Made by a program: the position numbers and the translations under genes. This document shows positions 1 through 8,663 of a DNA stretch of 64,000 nucleotides, piece by piece. The stretch is taken from NCBI GenBank assembly GCA_029858505.1, contig JAOUEW010000001.1:806001-870000 (forward strand), in the 5' to 3' direction. The stretch comes from Deltaproteobacteria bacterium (lineage in GTDB: Bacteria > SAR324 > JACQKK01). The number at the start of each line of letters is the position of its first letter. Position 1 is the stretch's first letter. The notes below the pieces were generated by a model. That model was given only the letters and a program-made list of their open reading frames with translations. It had not been told where the DNA came from and made no database searches.

Positions 1-248
1 AGAGATCCCCTGGGGTCATTCCACAGGGGGTTGGTGCTGTTCAGTCAGATGGTATGGGATGATCGGAACGTTACAAGTGAAACGAAACGTTCCCCCATTC
101 TGCCCTACCATGCAGTTGGTCTGAGTTCCCCCCAAGAAAGAAGTCGGTTATTTCTATACCTATATGACATACGCCCTAGGGCTGGATGTCAAGAGACGCA
201 GAAAAGTAAGGTTTATCTTTTCATTCAAACAAGGGCGGTTCCATCCTC

Positions 249-1466
249 ATGGGTGATTCTCAAGCATTGGCTCAGGCCATCCGCCAGGCGGCTTTGGATT
301 TGGGGTTTGATGACGCCGGGTTGGTCCCGGCGGGGCCGACCCTGACCCATGGGTTTTACCTGGACTGGCTGAAGGACGGACTGGGGGGAGAACTGACCTA
401 TTTAACCCGCCATGCCGAGCTGAAGGCCGACCCCCGCCGGGTGGCCCCCTGGGCCCAAACGGTGCTGATGACGGCCCGCGGTTACCGCCCAGCAGCCCCC
501 CGGCCAGAGGGGAACTTTTCCAGCCGGACGGCCCGTTATGCCTGGGGGCCGGATTATCACCTCGACATGAGGGAAAGGTTGGACCGCCTGGGGCGGGAAG
601 TGGAGCGGCTGGCGGGCCAGCCCGTGCGCCGCAGGTCGTTTGTAGATACCGCCCCCCTGATGGAGCGGGAATGGGCGGCCCGGGCGGGGCTGGGCTGGGT
701 GGGGAAGAACGGCCTGCTCATTCACCCCCGGCTGGGGTCTTATTTGTTTCTGGGGGGGGTTCTGCTGGAGCTGCCCCTGCCTTCGGCGCCAGGGTCGGGG
801 GGTTTCTCTCGTTCTGCGGAGACTCCCGGTGCCTCCCAGGCCGACTCTCGCTGCGGAACGTGCCAGGCCTGCATCGCAGCCTGCCCCACCGGGGCCATCA
901 CCGCCCCCCGCCGGGTAGACGCCCGCCGCTGCATTGCCACCCCCACCATTGAAAGCAAGGGGCTGCCCCCGCTGGAGCTGCGCCCCCACATGGGCGACTG
1001 GGTGTTTGGCTGCGATGTCTGCCAAGAGGTGTGCCCTTGGAATCGCAAGGCCCCCAGCCGCCATGGGCCTGCAGAAGATCCCCCGGAACTGGACCGCTGG
1101 TTAATGTTGGACCCGGCGTCTTTTCAACAGCGCTATCGCCACACGCCTTACGGCAGGCCAGGGGCCGGGGGCATGGCCCGTAACGCCGCGTTGGCCCTGG
1201 GCAACCGCTTGGCCGCCGGAGGGTGGGATGAGTTGTCGGCGGGGCGGGGCCTGACGGCGTTGTTGCAAGCCCTGGGGCGGGCGGAACCGGTGGCCCGGGG
1301 GGCTGCCGCCTGGGCCCTGGGGCGGGCCTGCCAAGCCCGGCCAGAGGGGCGGGTGGCGGCCCAGGGGCTGCTGGCCGCCGCCCTGGCCAGGGAAAGCGAT
1401 CCTTCCGCCCGCCAGGAAATGGAACAGGCCCTGGCGGTGCTGAAGGCCCTGGGGGCCACGGCCTAG
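249..1466 (+). CDS. queG: Epoxyqueuosine reductase QueG
   Basis: This is a 405-aa cobalamin- and Fe-S-dependent reductase that converts epoxyqueuosine to queuosine in tRNA, the last step of queuosine synthesis. The DTAPLMEREWAARAGLGW segment (from about residue 133, with the family's conserved Asp) and the following VGKN are QueG hallmarks. Two ferredoxin-like clusters are visible: CGTCQACIAACP (Cys 202, 205, 208, 212) and CDVCQEVCP (Cys 255, 258, 262), with a further Cys at 228. The C-terminal 100 residues contain HEAT-like helices (ARNAALALGN, AAAWALGRA), usual for the longer family members. The start ATG has only a weak upstream purine stretch. QueG needs cobalamin, whose synthesis genes lie at 29.6-48.7 kb, and queE, queD and tgt are also in this window. 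Confidence 0.95.
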   Translation: MGDSQALAQAIRQAALDLGFDDAGLVPAGPTLTHGFYLDWLKDGLGGELTYLTRHAELKADPRRVAPWAQTVLMTARGYRPAAPRPEGNFSSRTARYAWGPDYHLDMRERLDRLGREVERLAGQPVRRRSFVDTAPLMEREWAARAGLGWVGKNGLLIHPRLGSYLFLGGVLLELPLPSAPGSGGFSRSAETPGASQADSRCGTCQACIAACPTGAITAPRRVDARRCIATPTIESKGLPPLELRPHMGDWVFGCDVCQEVCPWNRKAPSRHGPAEDPPELDRWLMLDPASFQQRYRHTPYGRPGAGGMARNAALALGNRLAAGGWDELSAGRGLTALLQALGRAEPVARGAAAWALGRACQARPEGRVAAQGLLAAALARESDPSARQEMEQALAVLKALGATA

Positions 1467-1666
1467 CCTTGGGAGGGGGAAAATCTGCCAGTGTCTTTGA
1501 AAAAACTACCTATGGGCAAACGCAATAGATTTCTGTACACTGATTGACTGTCTTGGCCAACGGGGGTTGGTTGTTGCCGAGAAAAGGGTGTGTCTTTTTT
1601 AATGCGTTTCGTCGAGTTCACTTTTTTCTTACATAAACGGCCCCCAAACGGAAGAAGACCAGGAGC

Positions 1667-2245
1667 ATGATGTTGAAAAAAACGGTGATGACCCTGCAAC
1701 AGGCCCAGCAGCGATTGGCCAAAGAAAACGCAAAATCCGGGGAAACCCCAGCCCAGCCCTGGCTGGTGGTGAGCGCCTGCTTGGCGGGAGAAAAATGCCG
1801 CTACAACGGGGGGGACCGCCTGGACCCTGCCGTGAAGGCCCTGGTGGAACAGGGCCACGCCGTGGCCATGTGCCCCGAACGGGAAGGCGGGCTGCCCACT
1901 CCCCGGCAGCCAGCCCATCTGGAGGGCGGCTTGGGATTCGACGTGGTGGCGGGGTTGGCCCGGGTGCTTACCCGCACTCCTCCGGGGGTCACCGCCCAGG
2001 ATGTCACCCGGAACTTTCGGGACGGCGCCTGGAAAACCATGGCCAAAGCGCGGGAGATCAACGCCCAGGCCGCCATTCTGAAAGACGGCAGCCCCTCTTG
2101 CGGGGTACACCGGGTGACCCTGGAGGGAACCGAGGTGGAGGGGCGGGGAGCCACCGCGGCCCTGCTGGCCCACAACGGGGTGGCGGTGTTTTCCGAGGAA
2201 GATTGGGCGGGGGAGAACCGAACGCATGATGCCTCGGTGGGATGA
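1667..2245 (+). CDS. DUF523 family protein
   Basis: This 192-aa cytosolic protein belongs to DUF523. It shows the family pattern: SACLAGEKCRYNGG near residue 33, CPEREGGLPTPRQPAH near residue 67, and ILKDGSPSCGV near residue 143. The conserved cysteines in CLAGEKC, CPE and PSCG suggest metal or Fe-S binding. The biochemical role of the family is not established. Tandem ATGs occur at 1667 and 1670. An AGGAG at 1661-1665 lies very close to both, so the ATG at 1688 is also possible. Its 3' end precedes the favoured glnE start by about 40 nt, so the two genes are probably co-transcribed. Confidence 0.85.
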   Translation: MMLKKTVMTLQQAQQRLAKENAKSGETPAQPWLVVSACLAGEKCRYNGGDRLDPAVKALVEQGHAVAMCPEREGGLPTPRQPAHLEGGLGFDVVAGLARVLTRTPPGVTAQDVTRNFRDGAWKTMAKAREINAQAAILKDGSPSCGVHRVTLEGTEVEGRGATAALLAHNGVAVFSEEDWAGENRTHDASVG

Positions 2246-2288
2246 TCGGGCCCGGATTCTGGGAATGACGCCGGGAGGATTGGGGCCC

Positions 2289-5200
2289 ATGGCGGCACAG
2301 TGGGAGGCGCTGGACCGCCCCCCAGAGGCCCTGGCCTTGCTGGAGGGGCTGATGGATGCCCTGCCCGAGGGATTCTCTCGCGAAGGGGTGGTTCTTCCGC
2401 CGGGGCTGCTGGCCGATGCCCTGACCCAAACCGCCCTGGTGCGGTTGGCCTATGCCGCCCCCCACATTCTGCGGCACCTCACCCGTCATCCCACTTGGTT
2501 GACCCTGGGGGTGTTGAGTTCCCTGACTCCCACCAGCAATACAGACCCAGACTCAAATCCAGACGTTGTTTCTTCTCAGCCCGCTTCTGAATCGGTGGCT
2601 TCTGAACCGGCTATTTCTGGTCCTGTCTCTTCTGAATTCAACTCTTCCTTTCCACCGGAAGACCCGGTGTCTCAGCAAGTGGCCCGCTGGGCCAGCACGC
2701 TGCTGCCCCTGCAAAGCTGGCTGCCCCAAGAAAGTTCACCGTCCACAGACCCTGCTGCCGAGTCAGACCTGATTCGGTTGGAGCCGGAAACCTTTTTGCG
2801 GGTGGTGCGGCATTGGAAATACGCCAACCTGACCCGCCTTACCGCCCAGTCGCTGCTGGGGGCGCACACCCCCAGGCAAACCTGCGGGCGGCTGACCGCC
2901 CTGGCGCAGGGCATGGTGCGGCTGGTGTATGCCCATTCCTTCGCCCGGCAGGTCATCACCCAGGGGCTGCCCTGGGACGGTCAGGGGCTTTCGGCGGGCG
3001 TGGTGGCGGGCATGGGCAAGCTGGGGGGCGGAGAGTTAAATTATTCCTCCGACGTGGATGTGATCTTTTTGCACGAGGGCAGCGGCGAAAACCTGCGCCG
3101 GCTGCCGGAGGGGTTTGCGCTGCCGCCTCTCACCCCAGACTTGGCGGTGGACGACCGCCCCTGGTGGGCGGCGCTGGACGACACGGCCCGCCAAGCCGCC
3201 GAAGAACAATGGCCAGAAGGCAGCCAAGACACCGGAGATTTTCACCAGCGGGTCTGCCGCCGCACGGTGAGCCTGTTGTCTCAAACCGGAGCCGAAGGGT
3301 TTGGCCTGCGGGTAGACCCAGACCTGCGGCCCCAGGGCAAAAGCGGCCTGTTGTGCCCCTCGCTGGCCTATGCCCTGCAATATTACGAAGTCGAAGGGCG
3401 GGAGTGGGAGCGCACCGCCCTGTTGAAGGCCCGGCGGGCGGCGGGCCACCCCAGGGTGTGGGCCCCCTTTCATCTGGCCATGCGGCCGTTTGTGTTCCGG
3501 CGCTACCTTGACTATAGCGCCATCGAAGGGTTGGTGCTGGTGAAGCGAGACATTAACCGCCATCACCAGGGCAGCTTGGCGGCCAACGTGAAGTTGGGCC
3601 GGGGGGGCATTCGGGAGAATGAGTTTTTTGTGCAGGCCCAGCAGTTGCTGCATGGCGGGCGAAACCCGGCCCTGCAGATGACGGGCCACCAAGGAACCCT
3701 GGAGGAACTGGCCCGAGCCGGGGTGATGACCCCCGCGGACGCTGCGGAGCACTTGGCGGATTACTGGCACCTGCGGGGGGTGGAGAACCGCCTGCAAATG
3801 GTGGAGGAATCTCAAACCCAGGAGTTGCCTGCCGATGGGGAACGATTGGCGCGGGTGCTGCACGATTTTCAGCCGGGGTTTTCTGCCCGGCTGGCCGGGG
3901 CGCTAAACACCCTGGAAGAAACCCGGAAAAGAGTGGAAAGCCGGTTCAAAGGCCTGCTGGCCATGGAAGAAGCCGAGGAACAGGGGGGAAGCGACTGGCG
4001 ACGGATGGTGGAGGAGCAAAGTGCCCAGGGGGGATCTGGGTCTCAGAGCAGCGAGGAACTGCTGCGCCGGGCGGATGAATTTTTGGATCAACTGATGAAG
4101 ACCCGGGCCGGGGAGCGCTGTATTCCCAAAGTGGAGCGGCTGCTGGCCCGGCCCCACCTGCACCTGCGGGGAAGCGACCCGGTGTTTCCCCGCTGGCTAG
4201 AGTTTCTGGAACGCATCGGCAACCGCAACGCGATCTTTGTGTTGTTGGAGTCGAACCCGTCCATCGTGGCCTGGGTCTCCCGCGTGTTTGCCGAGGGGGG
4301 CGCCCTGGCCGGGCAGCTCATTCGCCATCCGGAATTTTTAGAAACCTATGTGGGCACCCGCCCCCTGACCCCGCAGCACATCCGACAAGAAGTGTTGGAG
4401 GCGGCAAGCCGGGCAGAGGACGAAGAAGGCCTGATGCTGGAGCTGCAAACGATCAAGGCCCATTTGTCCATTCGCATTCTGGCGGCCTATCTGGATGCCT
4501 TCCAGAACAAAGAAGGCTGGATCGACCACCATCCCTTGTTGGCCGCCCTGGCCGATGCCGCCATCGAGGCCTGCCTGGCCTTTGCCTGGGATTCCCTCAC
4601 CCGCCGCCATGGTTACCCTGAAGGGGTGGGGCCGGAAGACGGCCCCGCGAACAGCGGCTTTTGCGTGATGGCCCTGGGCAAACTGGGCAGCCGCGACATG
4701 CGGTTTTCCTCGGACTTGGATCTGGTGTTCTTTCATCAGGCCGAGGGAACCACCACCGACGGCACCCCCCATAGCGAGTTTTTTGCCAAGCTGGCCCGCA
4801 AGGTGTCTACCCTGCTCACCAGCCAGACCCAGTTTGGGGTGTTGTATGCCCTGGACCACCGCCTGCGGCCCTATGGCGGAAAGGGCGTGCTGGTTCCCCC
4901 CCTGGCGGCCATGGAAAATTTTCTGGCCCGCCAGGCAGAAGTGTGGAACTTTCAGGCCTTCACCCGGCTGCGGCACGGGGCCGGGGACCCCCGCTTGTCG
5001 GCCCGGGTGGCCGGGGCGGTGCAGGCCGCTTGGCAGGCCCGTGGGCTGACCGCCAGTGAGTTGGCTGGGCAGGTGCGCCACATGCTGGACCGGCTGGTGG
5101 AAGAGCACATGCCTCCGGCGGCCAGAGAGGGCCGGGCTGTGGCCCTCAAGTTTGCTCCAGGCGGGCTGATCGGCTATGAGTTCTTGCGGCAGTTGGCGTT

Positions 5201-5525
5201 GTTGCGGGCCCTGTGGCGGGGAGACGCGGCCTGGATTCCAGCGGAGAACGGGGGCGGTTCTCCCGAGGTGTTGCCGCCCCGGCTGCCAGCGGGGGCCCCG
5301 GAGCGGGCCTGGGTGGACCCCCTGACCCCCCTGTATCAAACCCTGGCCGCCGTGGATGAGCGGCTGGCCTGCCATTTGGGCGCCGATGACCACTTGGCTC
5401 TCCCGGAACACTTTTCCACCATTCGGGCGGTGGGGGAAACCTGGAACTGGGAGCAGCTGCAAGAGGTCTCCCGGCGGCTGGCCCAGGGGGTGGAGGATGG
5501 ATTCAAACAACTGGCCAAGGATTGA
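2289..5525 (+). CDS. glnE: Bifunctional glutamine synthetase adenylyltransferase/adenylyl-removing enzyme
   Basis: GlnE attaches AMP to, and removes it from, glutamine synthetase in response to PII and nitrogen status. Two nucleotidyltransferase domains are visible. The N-terminal de-adenylylase has GMGKLGGGELNYSSDVD (Asp 255 and 257 from this start). The C-terminal adenylylase has LGKLGSRDMRFSSDLD (Asp 809 and 811). I chose ATG 2289 because GGGAGG at 2273-2278 precedes it by 10 nt. An upstream in-frame ATG at 2226 would overlap the DUF523 gene by 20 nt. At about 1078 aa it is longer than typical GlnE (about 950 aa). Part of the excess is a Ser/Pro-rich stretch at about residues 77-130 with unusual base composition. 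Confidence 0.95.
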   Translation: MAAQWEALDRPPEALALLEGLMDALPEGFSREGVVLPPGLLADALTQTALVRLAYAAPHILRHLTRHPTWLTLGVLSSLTPTSNTDPDSNPDVVSSQPASESVASEPAISGPVSSEFNSSFPPEDPVSQQVARWASTLLPLQSWLPQESSPSTDPAAESDLIRLEPETFLRVVRHWKYANLTRLTAQSLLGAHTPRQTCGRLTALAQGMVRLVYAHSFARQVITQGLPWDGQGLSAGVVAGMGKLGGGELNYSSDVDVIFLHEGSGENLRRLPEGFALPPLTPDLAVDDRPWWAALDDTARQAAEEQWPEGSQDTGDFHQRVCRRTVSLLSQTGAEGFGLRVDPDLRPQGKSGLLCPSLAYALQYYEVEGREWERTALLKARRAAGHPRVWAPFHLAMRPFVFRRYLDYSAIEGLVLVKRDINRHHQGSLAANVKLGRGGIRENEFFVQAQQLLHGGRNPALQMTGHQGTLEELARAGVMTPADAAEHLADYWHLRGVENRLQMVEESQTQELPADGERLARVLHDFQPGFSARLAGALNTLEETRKRVESRFKGLLAMEEAEEQGGSDWRRMVEEQSAQGGSGSQSSEELLRRADEFLDQLMKTRAGERCIPKVERLLARPHLHLRGSDPVFPRWLEFLERIGNRNAIFVLLESNPSIVAWVSRVFAEGGALAGQLIRHPEFLETYVGTRPLTPQHIRQEVLEAASRAEDEEGLMLELQTIKAHLSIRILAAYLDAFQNKEGWIDHHPLLAALADAAIEACLAFAWDSLTRRHGYPEGVGPEDGPANSGFCVMALGKLGSRDMRFSSDLDLVFFHQAEGTTTDGTPHSEFFAKLARKVSTLLTSQTQFGVLYALDHRLRPYGGKGVLVPPLAAMENFLARQAEVWNFQAFTRLRHGAGDPRLSARVAGAVQAAWQARGLTASELAGQVRHMLDRLVEEHMPPAAREGRAVALKFAPGGLIGYEFLRQLALLRALWRGDAAWIPAENGGGSPEVLPPRLPAGAPERAWVDPLTPLYQTLAAVDERLACHLGADDHLALPEHFSTIRAVGETWNWEQLQEVSRRLAQGVEDGFKQLAKD

Positions 5526-5528
5526 CCC

Positions 5529-6128
5529 ATGTCGATATGGAACAACCTGGGGGTTCCGCCGGAATTCCAAGACACCATGAAGCGCCTGCTGAGCGGAGAT
5601 TTTGCCCACCTGACCCCCGCCCAAAAGCAGGCCCGCTCCGAGCAGTTGATTCAAGCCGCTGCCACGGCCGCCGCCGCCCTGGCGGGGGCACCCCTGCCGT
5701 TCATGGAGCTTCCGGTGCAGATGGCCCTGCTGGGGGCCCTGGCCCGGCTGCACGGCGTGCCATTGAAGGACCGCAAGGCCTTTACGCTCGTTCTCTCCCT
5801 GTTGGGGGGTGGGGCGGTGCTGCGGCGGTTGTTGCGGGTGATTCCCCTGGTGGGGCCCGCTACCCAGGTGGGGCGGGTGTACGCGGCCACCTGGGCCCTG
5901 GGCCGGGTGGCGGTGATGGTGTTCTCTCGGCCAGAGGGCCTGCCCCCAGAGGAAGCCCGCCGGGTGTTCCAGGTGACCCTGGAACGCCAAGAGGCCCAGA
6001 CCAGCCAACTGCAAGCCGTGGAGGAAATGGCCCAGCGGTTTGCCCGGCTGCAAACCCTGCGGGATCAAGGAGTGATTTCTGAGGAGGAATACACCGAGAA
6101 ACGAAAGAAACTGTTGGAGGGCGTGTGA
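5529..6128 (+). CDS. DUF697-like membrane protein with C-terminal SHOCT domain
   Basis: This 199-aa protein follows glnE by 3 nt and is probably in the same transcript. Residues about 40-140 form Ala/Leu-rich helices with the PLPFMELPVQ and IPLVGPATQVGRVYAATWALGR patterns seen in DUF697-type domains, which pack against membranes. The last 30 residues (LQTLRDQGVISEEEYTEKR) are a clear SHOCT motif, a short C-terminal domain found on many unrelated proteins. The middle part contains Pro-interrupted hydrophobic helices that may insert in the inner membrane. No catalytic motif is visible and I cannot assign a function. The family assignment is from memory of the pattern, not from a search. Confidence 0.75.
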   Translation: MSIWNNLGVPPEFQDTMKRLLSGDFAHLTPAQKQARSEQLIQAAATAAAALAGAPLPFMELPVQMALLGALARLHGVPLKDRKAFTLVLSLLGGGAVLRRLLRVIPLVGPATQVGRVYAATWALGRVAVMVFSRPEGLPPEEARRVFQVTLERQEAQTSQLQAVEEMAQRFARLQTLRDQGVISEEEYTEKRKKLLEGV

Positions 6129-6150
6129 ACCTCAAGCCGGAGCACGGGGT

Positions 6151-7401
6151 TTACTTTTCTTTGTCGAACGTGAGCAGGTGGCCCAGCTTGTCTTTTTTGG
6201 CCTGCAGGTATTCACGGTTGCTGCCAGAGGGTTTCATCTCCAGGGGCACCCGTTCCACCAGTTCCAGCCCGTAGCCCGACAGGCCCACGATTTTTCGGGG
6301 GTTGTTGGTCAGCAGACGAATCTTCCGAATGCCCAGAGCCACCAATATTTGGGCCCCCAGGCCATAGTCGCGCAGGTCTTCGCCAAAGCCCAGGCGCTGG
6401 TTGGCCTCCACGGTGTCGGCGCCTTCATCTTGCAGGTGATAGGCCCGCAGTTTGTTAATCAGGCCGATACCCCGGCCTTCTTGGGGCAGGTACAGAATGA
6501 CCCCCTTGCCGGCTCTGGCCACCATGCCCATGGCGGCCTCCAGCTGGGGGCCGCAGTCGCAGCGCTGGCTGCCAAACACGTCTCCGGTTAAGCATTGGCT
6601 GTGCACCCGCACCAGCACGGGTTCCTCCGGCTGCCACCGGCCCATCACCAGGGCAATGTAATCATCCTGGCTGTACACGTTTTGAAACCCCACCACCTGG
6701 AATTCTCCGGCATTGGTGGGCAGGCGGGCCTCGGCCATGCGGGTCACCAGCACCTCGCGGCTTTTGCGGTGGCGAATCAAGTCTGCCACGGTGACCAACT
6801 TCATGCCCCATTGGTCGGCCAGGACCCGCAGCTTGGGGTAGCGGGCCATGGAGCCGTCGTCGTCCATGATTTCGCAGATGACCCCAGCGGGGGTCAGCCC
6901 GGCAATGCGGGCCAAGTCCACCGAGCCTTCGGTTTGGCCAGTGCGCACCAACACCCCTCCCGGCCGGGCCCGCAGGGGAAACACATGGCCTGGGCGGCGC
7001 AGGTCAGAGGCTTTCGAGCCGGGCCGCACGGCGGTGAGAATGGTGTGGGCCCGGTCGTGGGCGGAAATGCCGGTGGTGACCCCCTCGGCGGCTTCGATGC
7101 TGATGGTGAAGTTGGTGCCGAAAGACGATTGGTTGGACTCGACCATGGGGGGCAGAGCCAGCCGGTCGGCCAGGGGTTCCTCCAGGGCCAAGCAGATTAA
7201 CCCACGGGCGTGGGTGGCCATGAAGTTAATGATCTCTGGGGTGACCAGTTCCGCCGCGCACACCAAGTCGCCTTCGTTTTCCCGGTCTTCGTCATCCACC
7301 AAAATAATCATCTTCCCCTGGCGGATGTCTTCCAGGGCCGCCTCGATGGAGTCGAAGCGGGGGGGAAGGTTGGTGACCTGGGTGGCTGGTTTGGGGGTCA
7401 T
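6151..7401 (-). CDS. ribBA: 3,4-dihydroxy-2-butanone-4-phosphate synthase / GTP cyclohydrolase II
   Basis: This 416-aa fusion supplies both riboflavin precursors. The N-terminal RibB half shows DDEDRENEGDL, which binds ribulose 5-phosphate and Mg2+. The C-terminal RibA half shows HSQCLTGDVFGSQRCDC, carrying the zinc cysteines, and GRGIGLINKLRAYHLQDEG. The open frame extends upstream to 7563, but that part is a shadow of ribD. The ATG at 7401 overlaps the ribD stop as ATGA (7398-7401), which is the expected translationally coupled start. The gene converges with the SHOCT protein, with a 22-nt gap. No FMN riboswitch is visible upstream of the ribD-ribBA pair. Confidence 0.96.
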   Translation of the reverse strand: MTPKPATQVTNLPPRFDSIEAALEDIRQGKMIILVDDEDRENEGDLVCAAELVTPEIINFMATHARGLICLALEEPLADRLALPPMVESNQSSFGTNFTISIEAAEGVTTGISAHDRAHTILTAVRPGSKASDLRRPGHVFPLRARPGGVLVRTGQTEGSVDLARIAGLTPAGVICEIMDDDGSMARYPKLRVLADQWGMKLVTVADLIRHRKSREVLVTRMAEARLPTNAGEFQVVGFQNVYSQDDYIALVMGRWQPEEPVLVRVHSQCLTGDVFGSQRCDCGPQLEAAMGMVARAGKGVILYLPQEGRGIGLINKLRAYHLQDEGADTVEANQRLGFGEDLRDYGLGAQILVALGIRKIRLLTNNPRKIVGLSGYGLELVERVPLEMKPSGSNREYLQAKKDKLGHLLTFDKEK

Positions 7402-8168
7402 GGGGCGGCAGGCCGAGGAATAGGGTGGGAAGGGGATGACGGGCGGGAAGGCTGGAAGGGGGCAAACACCCCGTGCACCAGCAGGTCTTCCTCCACCCGC
7501 ACAGGGGCCGATAGGCAGAGGCGGGGCGCCTGGGAAAGGGTGCCCCCCTCTAGGGGGCCGCACCAGCCGGGGGCGTCTTCCCCCAGCACCATTCCTGCCA
7601 TGAATAAGAATACCTCATGGGCAAAGCCCCCCGCAATGAAAGAGGCATGCAGCCGGGGGCCCCCCTCCACCAACAGCGAGGCCAGCCCGGTCTGCCGCAG
7701 GCGGGGGAGAAACCACTCCGGCGCTGGGCGGGGGGTGGGGGCTTGCAATACCTCTACCCCCAATTCTGCCAGGGCGGCCAAACGGTCGGGGGCCGCCTGG
7801 GACCCACAGACCACCAGTCTTCGGCTGCCGTCTGGGGCCAGCGCCTTGGCTTGCAGGGGCACCCGGGCGGTGGAATCCACCACCACCCGAGCCGGGCCGG
7901 GAAGTTGGGGCTGGCCCTGCCGCACGGTGAGCTGGGGGTCATCGGCCAGCACCGTGCCAATGCCCACCACCACGGCTTGGTGCAGGGCCCGCAGGCGGTG
8001 CCCCGCCCCCCGGGCGGCCTCCCCGGTGATCCAGCGGGATTCCCCCCCCGACGTGGCCACCTTGCCATCCAAAGAGACCCCGGCTTTCAGGGTGACCCAT
8101 GGGCGGGGAAAATCCGCCGGAAGGGCCAACATCCGCTGGCTAATTTGTTCCAAAACAGCGATTTCCAT
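7398..8168 (-). CDS. RibD-like pyrimidine reductase (reductase domain only)
   Basis: This protein of about 256 aa matches only the C-terminal reductase half of RibD: PWVTLKAGVSLDGKVAT, SRWITGEAARG, VGIGTVLADDPQLTVR and LLVEGGPRLHASFI. It should reduce the ribosylamino-pyrimidine in riboflavin synthesis using NADPH. The N-terminal zinc deaminase domain (HAE and PCxxxGxTPPC motifs) is missing, and the sequence starts directly with reductase. Two in-frame ATGs (8174, 8168) are close together. The gene is coupled to ribBA by a 4-nt overlap. The deaminase must be encoded elsewhere, or be a separate protein as in some bacteria and in yeasts. Confidence 0.88.
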   Translation of the reverse strand: MEIAVLEQISQRMLALPADFPRPWVTLKAGVSLDGKVATSGGESRWITGEAARGAGHRLRALHQAVVVGIGTVLADDPQLTVRQGQPQLPGPARVVVDSTARVPLQAKALAPDGSRRLVVCGSQAAPDRLAALAELGVEVLQAPTPRPAPEWFLPRLRQTGLASLLVEGGPRLHASFIAGGFAHEVFLFMAGMVLGEDAPGWCGPLEGGTLSQAPRLCLSAPVRVEEDLLVHGVFAPFQPSRPSSPSHPIPRPAAP

Positions 8169-8265
8169 TGACAACCGGAAAAAAGTTCAACAAGATAAAA
8201 TGGGTGGAAAAATAGATTCTATCACACATCACCCGCAGTTGTTCACCGCGAGACAAGGACAGCCG

Positions 8266-8457
8266 ATGCGGATCACCCCGAAAATGGCTCCCACGGGCTC
8301 TTCCCGGACGACCAGCCCCAGGGCCGCCAATCCCAATGTCACCAACCAAGTGCTGACTCTCAAAGAGGGCGGTTCCATTGTGTTGGACGGCACCCGTGAG
8401 TCCATCCGGATCAAAGAGATCAAAGACGGAAAAATCGTGATTGAAAAGAAGGGCTAA
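8266..8457 (+). CDS. Small protein of unknown function
   Basis: This 63-aa ORF starts at an ATG preceded by AAGGA (8255-8259, 6-nt spacing). It is divergent from ribD. The first 25 residues are Ser/Thr/Pro-rich and probably disordered. The second half has alternating hydrophobic residues (SIVLDGTRESIRIKEI, DGKIVIEKK) that predict a small beta-sheet. There is a loose resemblance to the strand pattern of CsrA, but the CsrA N-terminal motif is absent, so I do not call it that. The good ribosome binding site and composition support real coding. Function unknown. Confidence 0.6.
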   Translation: MRITPKMAPTGSSRTTSPRAANPNVTNQVLTLKEGGSIVLDGTRESIRIKEIKDGKIVIEKKG

Positions 8458-8663
8458 TCGTAAGGTTTTGGGTTAAAAAGTTTGGGTTAAAAAGGGTTAG
8501 AAAATTAGAAATTAGAATTAAAAATAAGAGATTCTAACGCAGAATCGCTCTCTTTGATCGCTTTCCCCGGCTAGGCCCCGGTTTGTGGCCAGAATCTCCC
8601 CCCTATTCCCGCCAATCACCGGGAAGGGGGGTTTTGTGTTTGGGGGATTTGTTTCCTGAGAGT
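8458..8663. other. AT-rich intergenic region with short direct repeats
   Basis: This gap separates the convergent 63-aa gene and the XerC-like gene. It holds a short repeated GGGTTAAAAAG motif (near 8470 and 8485) followed by an A/T-rich run to about 8535, unlike the GC-rich flanks. No gene is apparent. Confidence 0.4.

Noticed and set aside
402-1064. Long open frame antisense to queG
   Set aside because: GC-rich shadow frame; Gly/Pro/Arg/His-rich translation with no recognisable motif, opposite a clear gene.
4338-6068. 576-codon open frame on - strand opposite glnE
   Set aside because: Shadow of glnE and the SHOCT gene; translation dominated by Gln/Gly/His/Pro, typical of antisense of GC-rich genes.
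7210-8265. Upstream extension of the small + strand gene at 8266
   Set aside because: This part is antisense to ribBA and ribD; only the portion after ATG 8266 has a ribosome binding site and coding character.
6129-8265. FMN riboswitch for ribD-ribBA
   Set aside because: No conserved RFN boxes were found upstream of ribD.
8266-8457. CsrA homologue
   Set aside because: Only a loose strand pattern is shared; the CsrA N-terminal LxLxRxxGE motif is absent.
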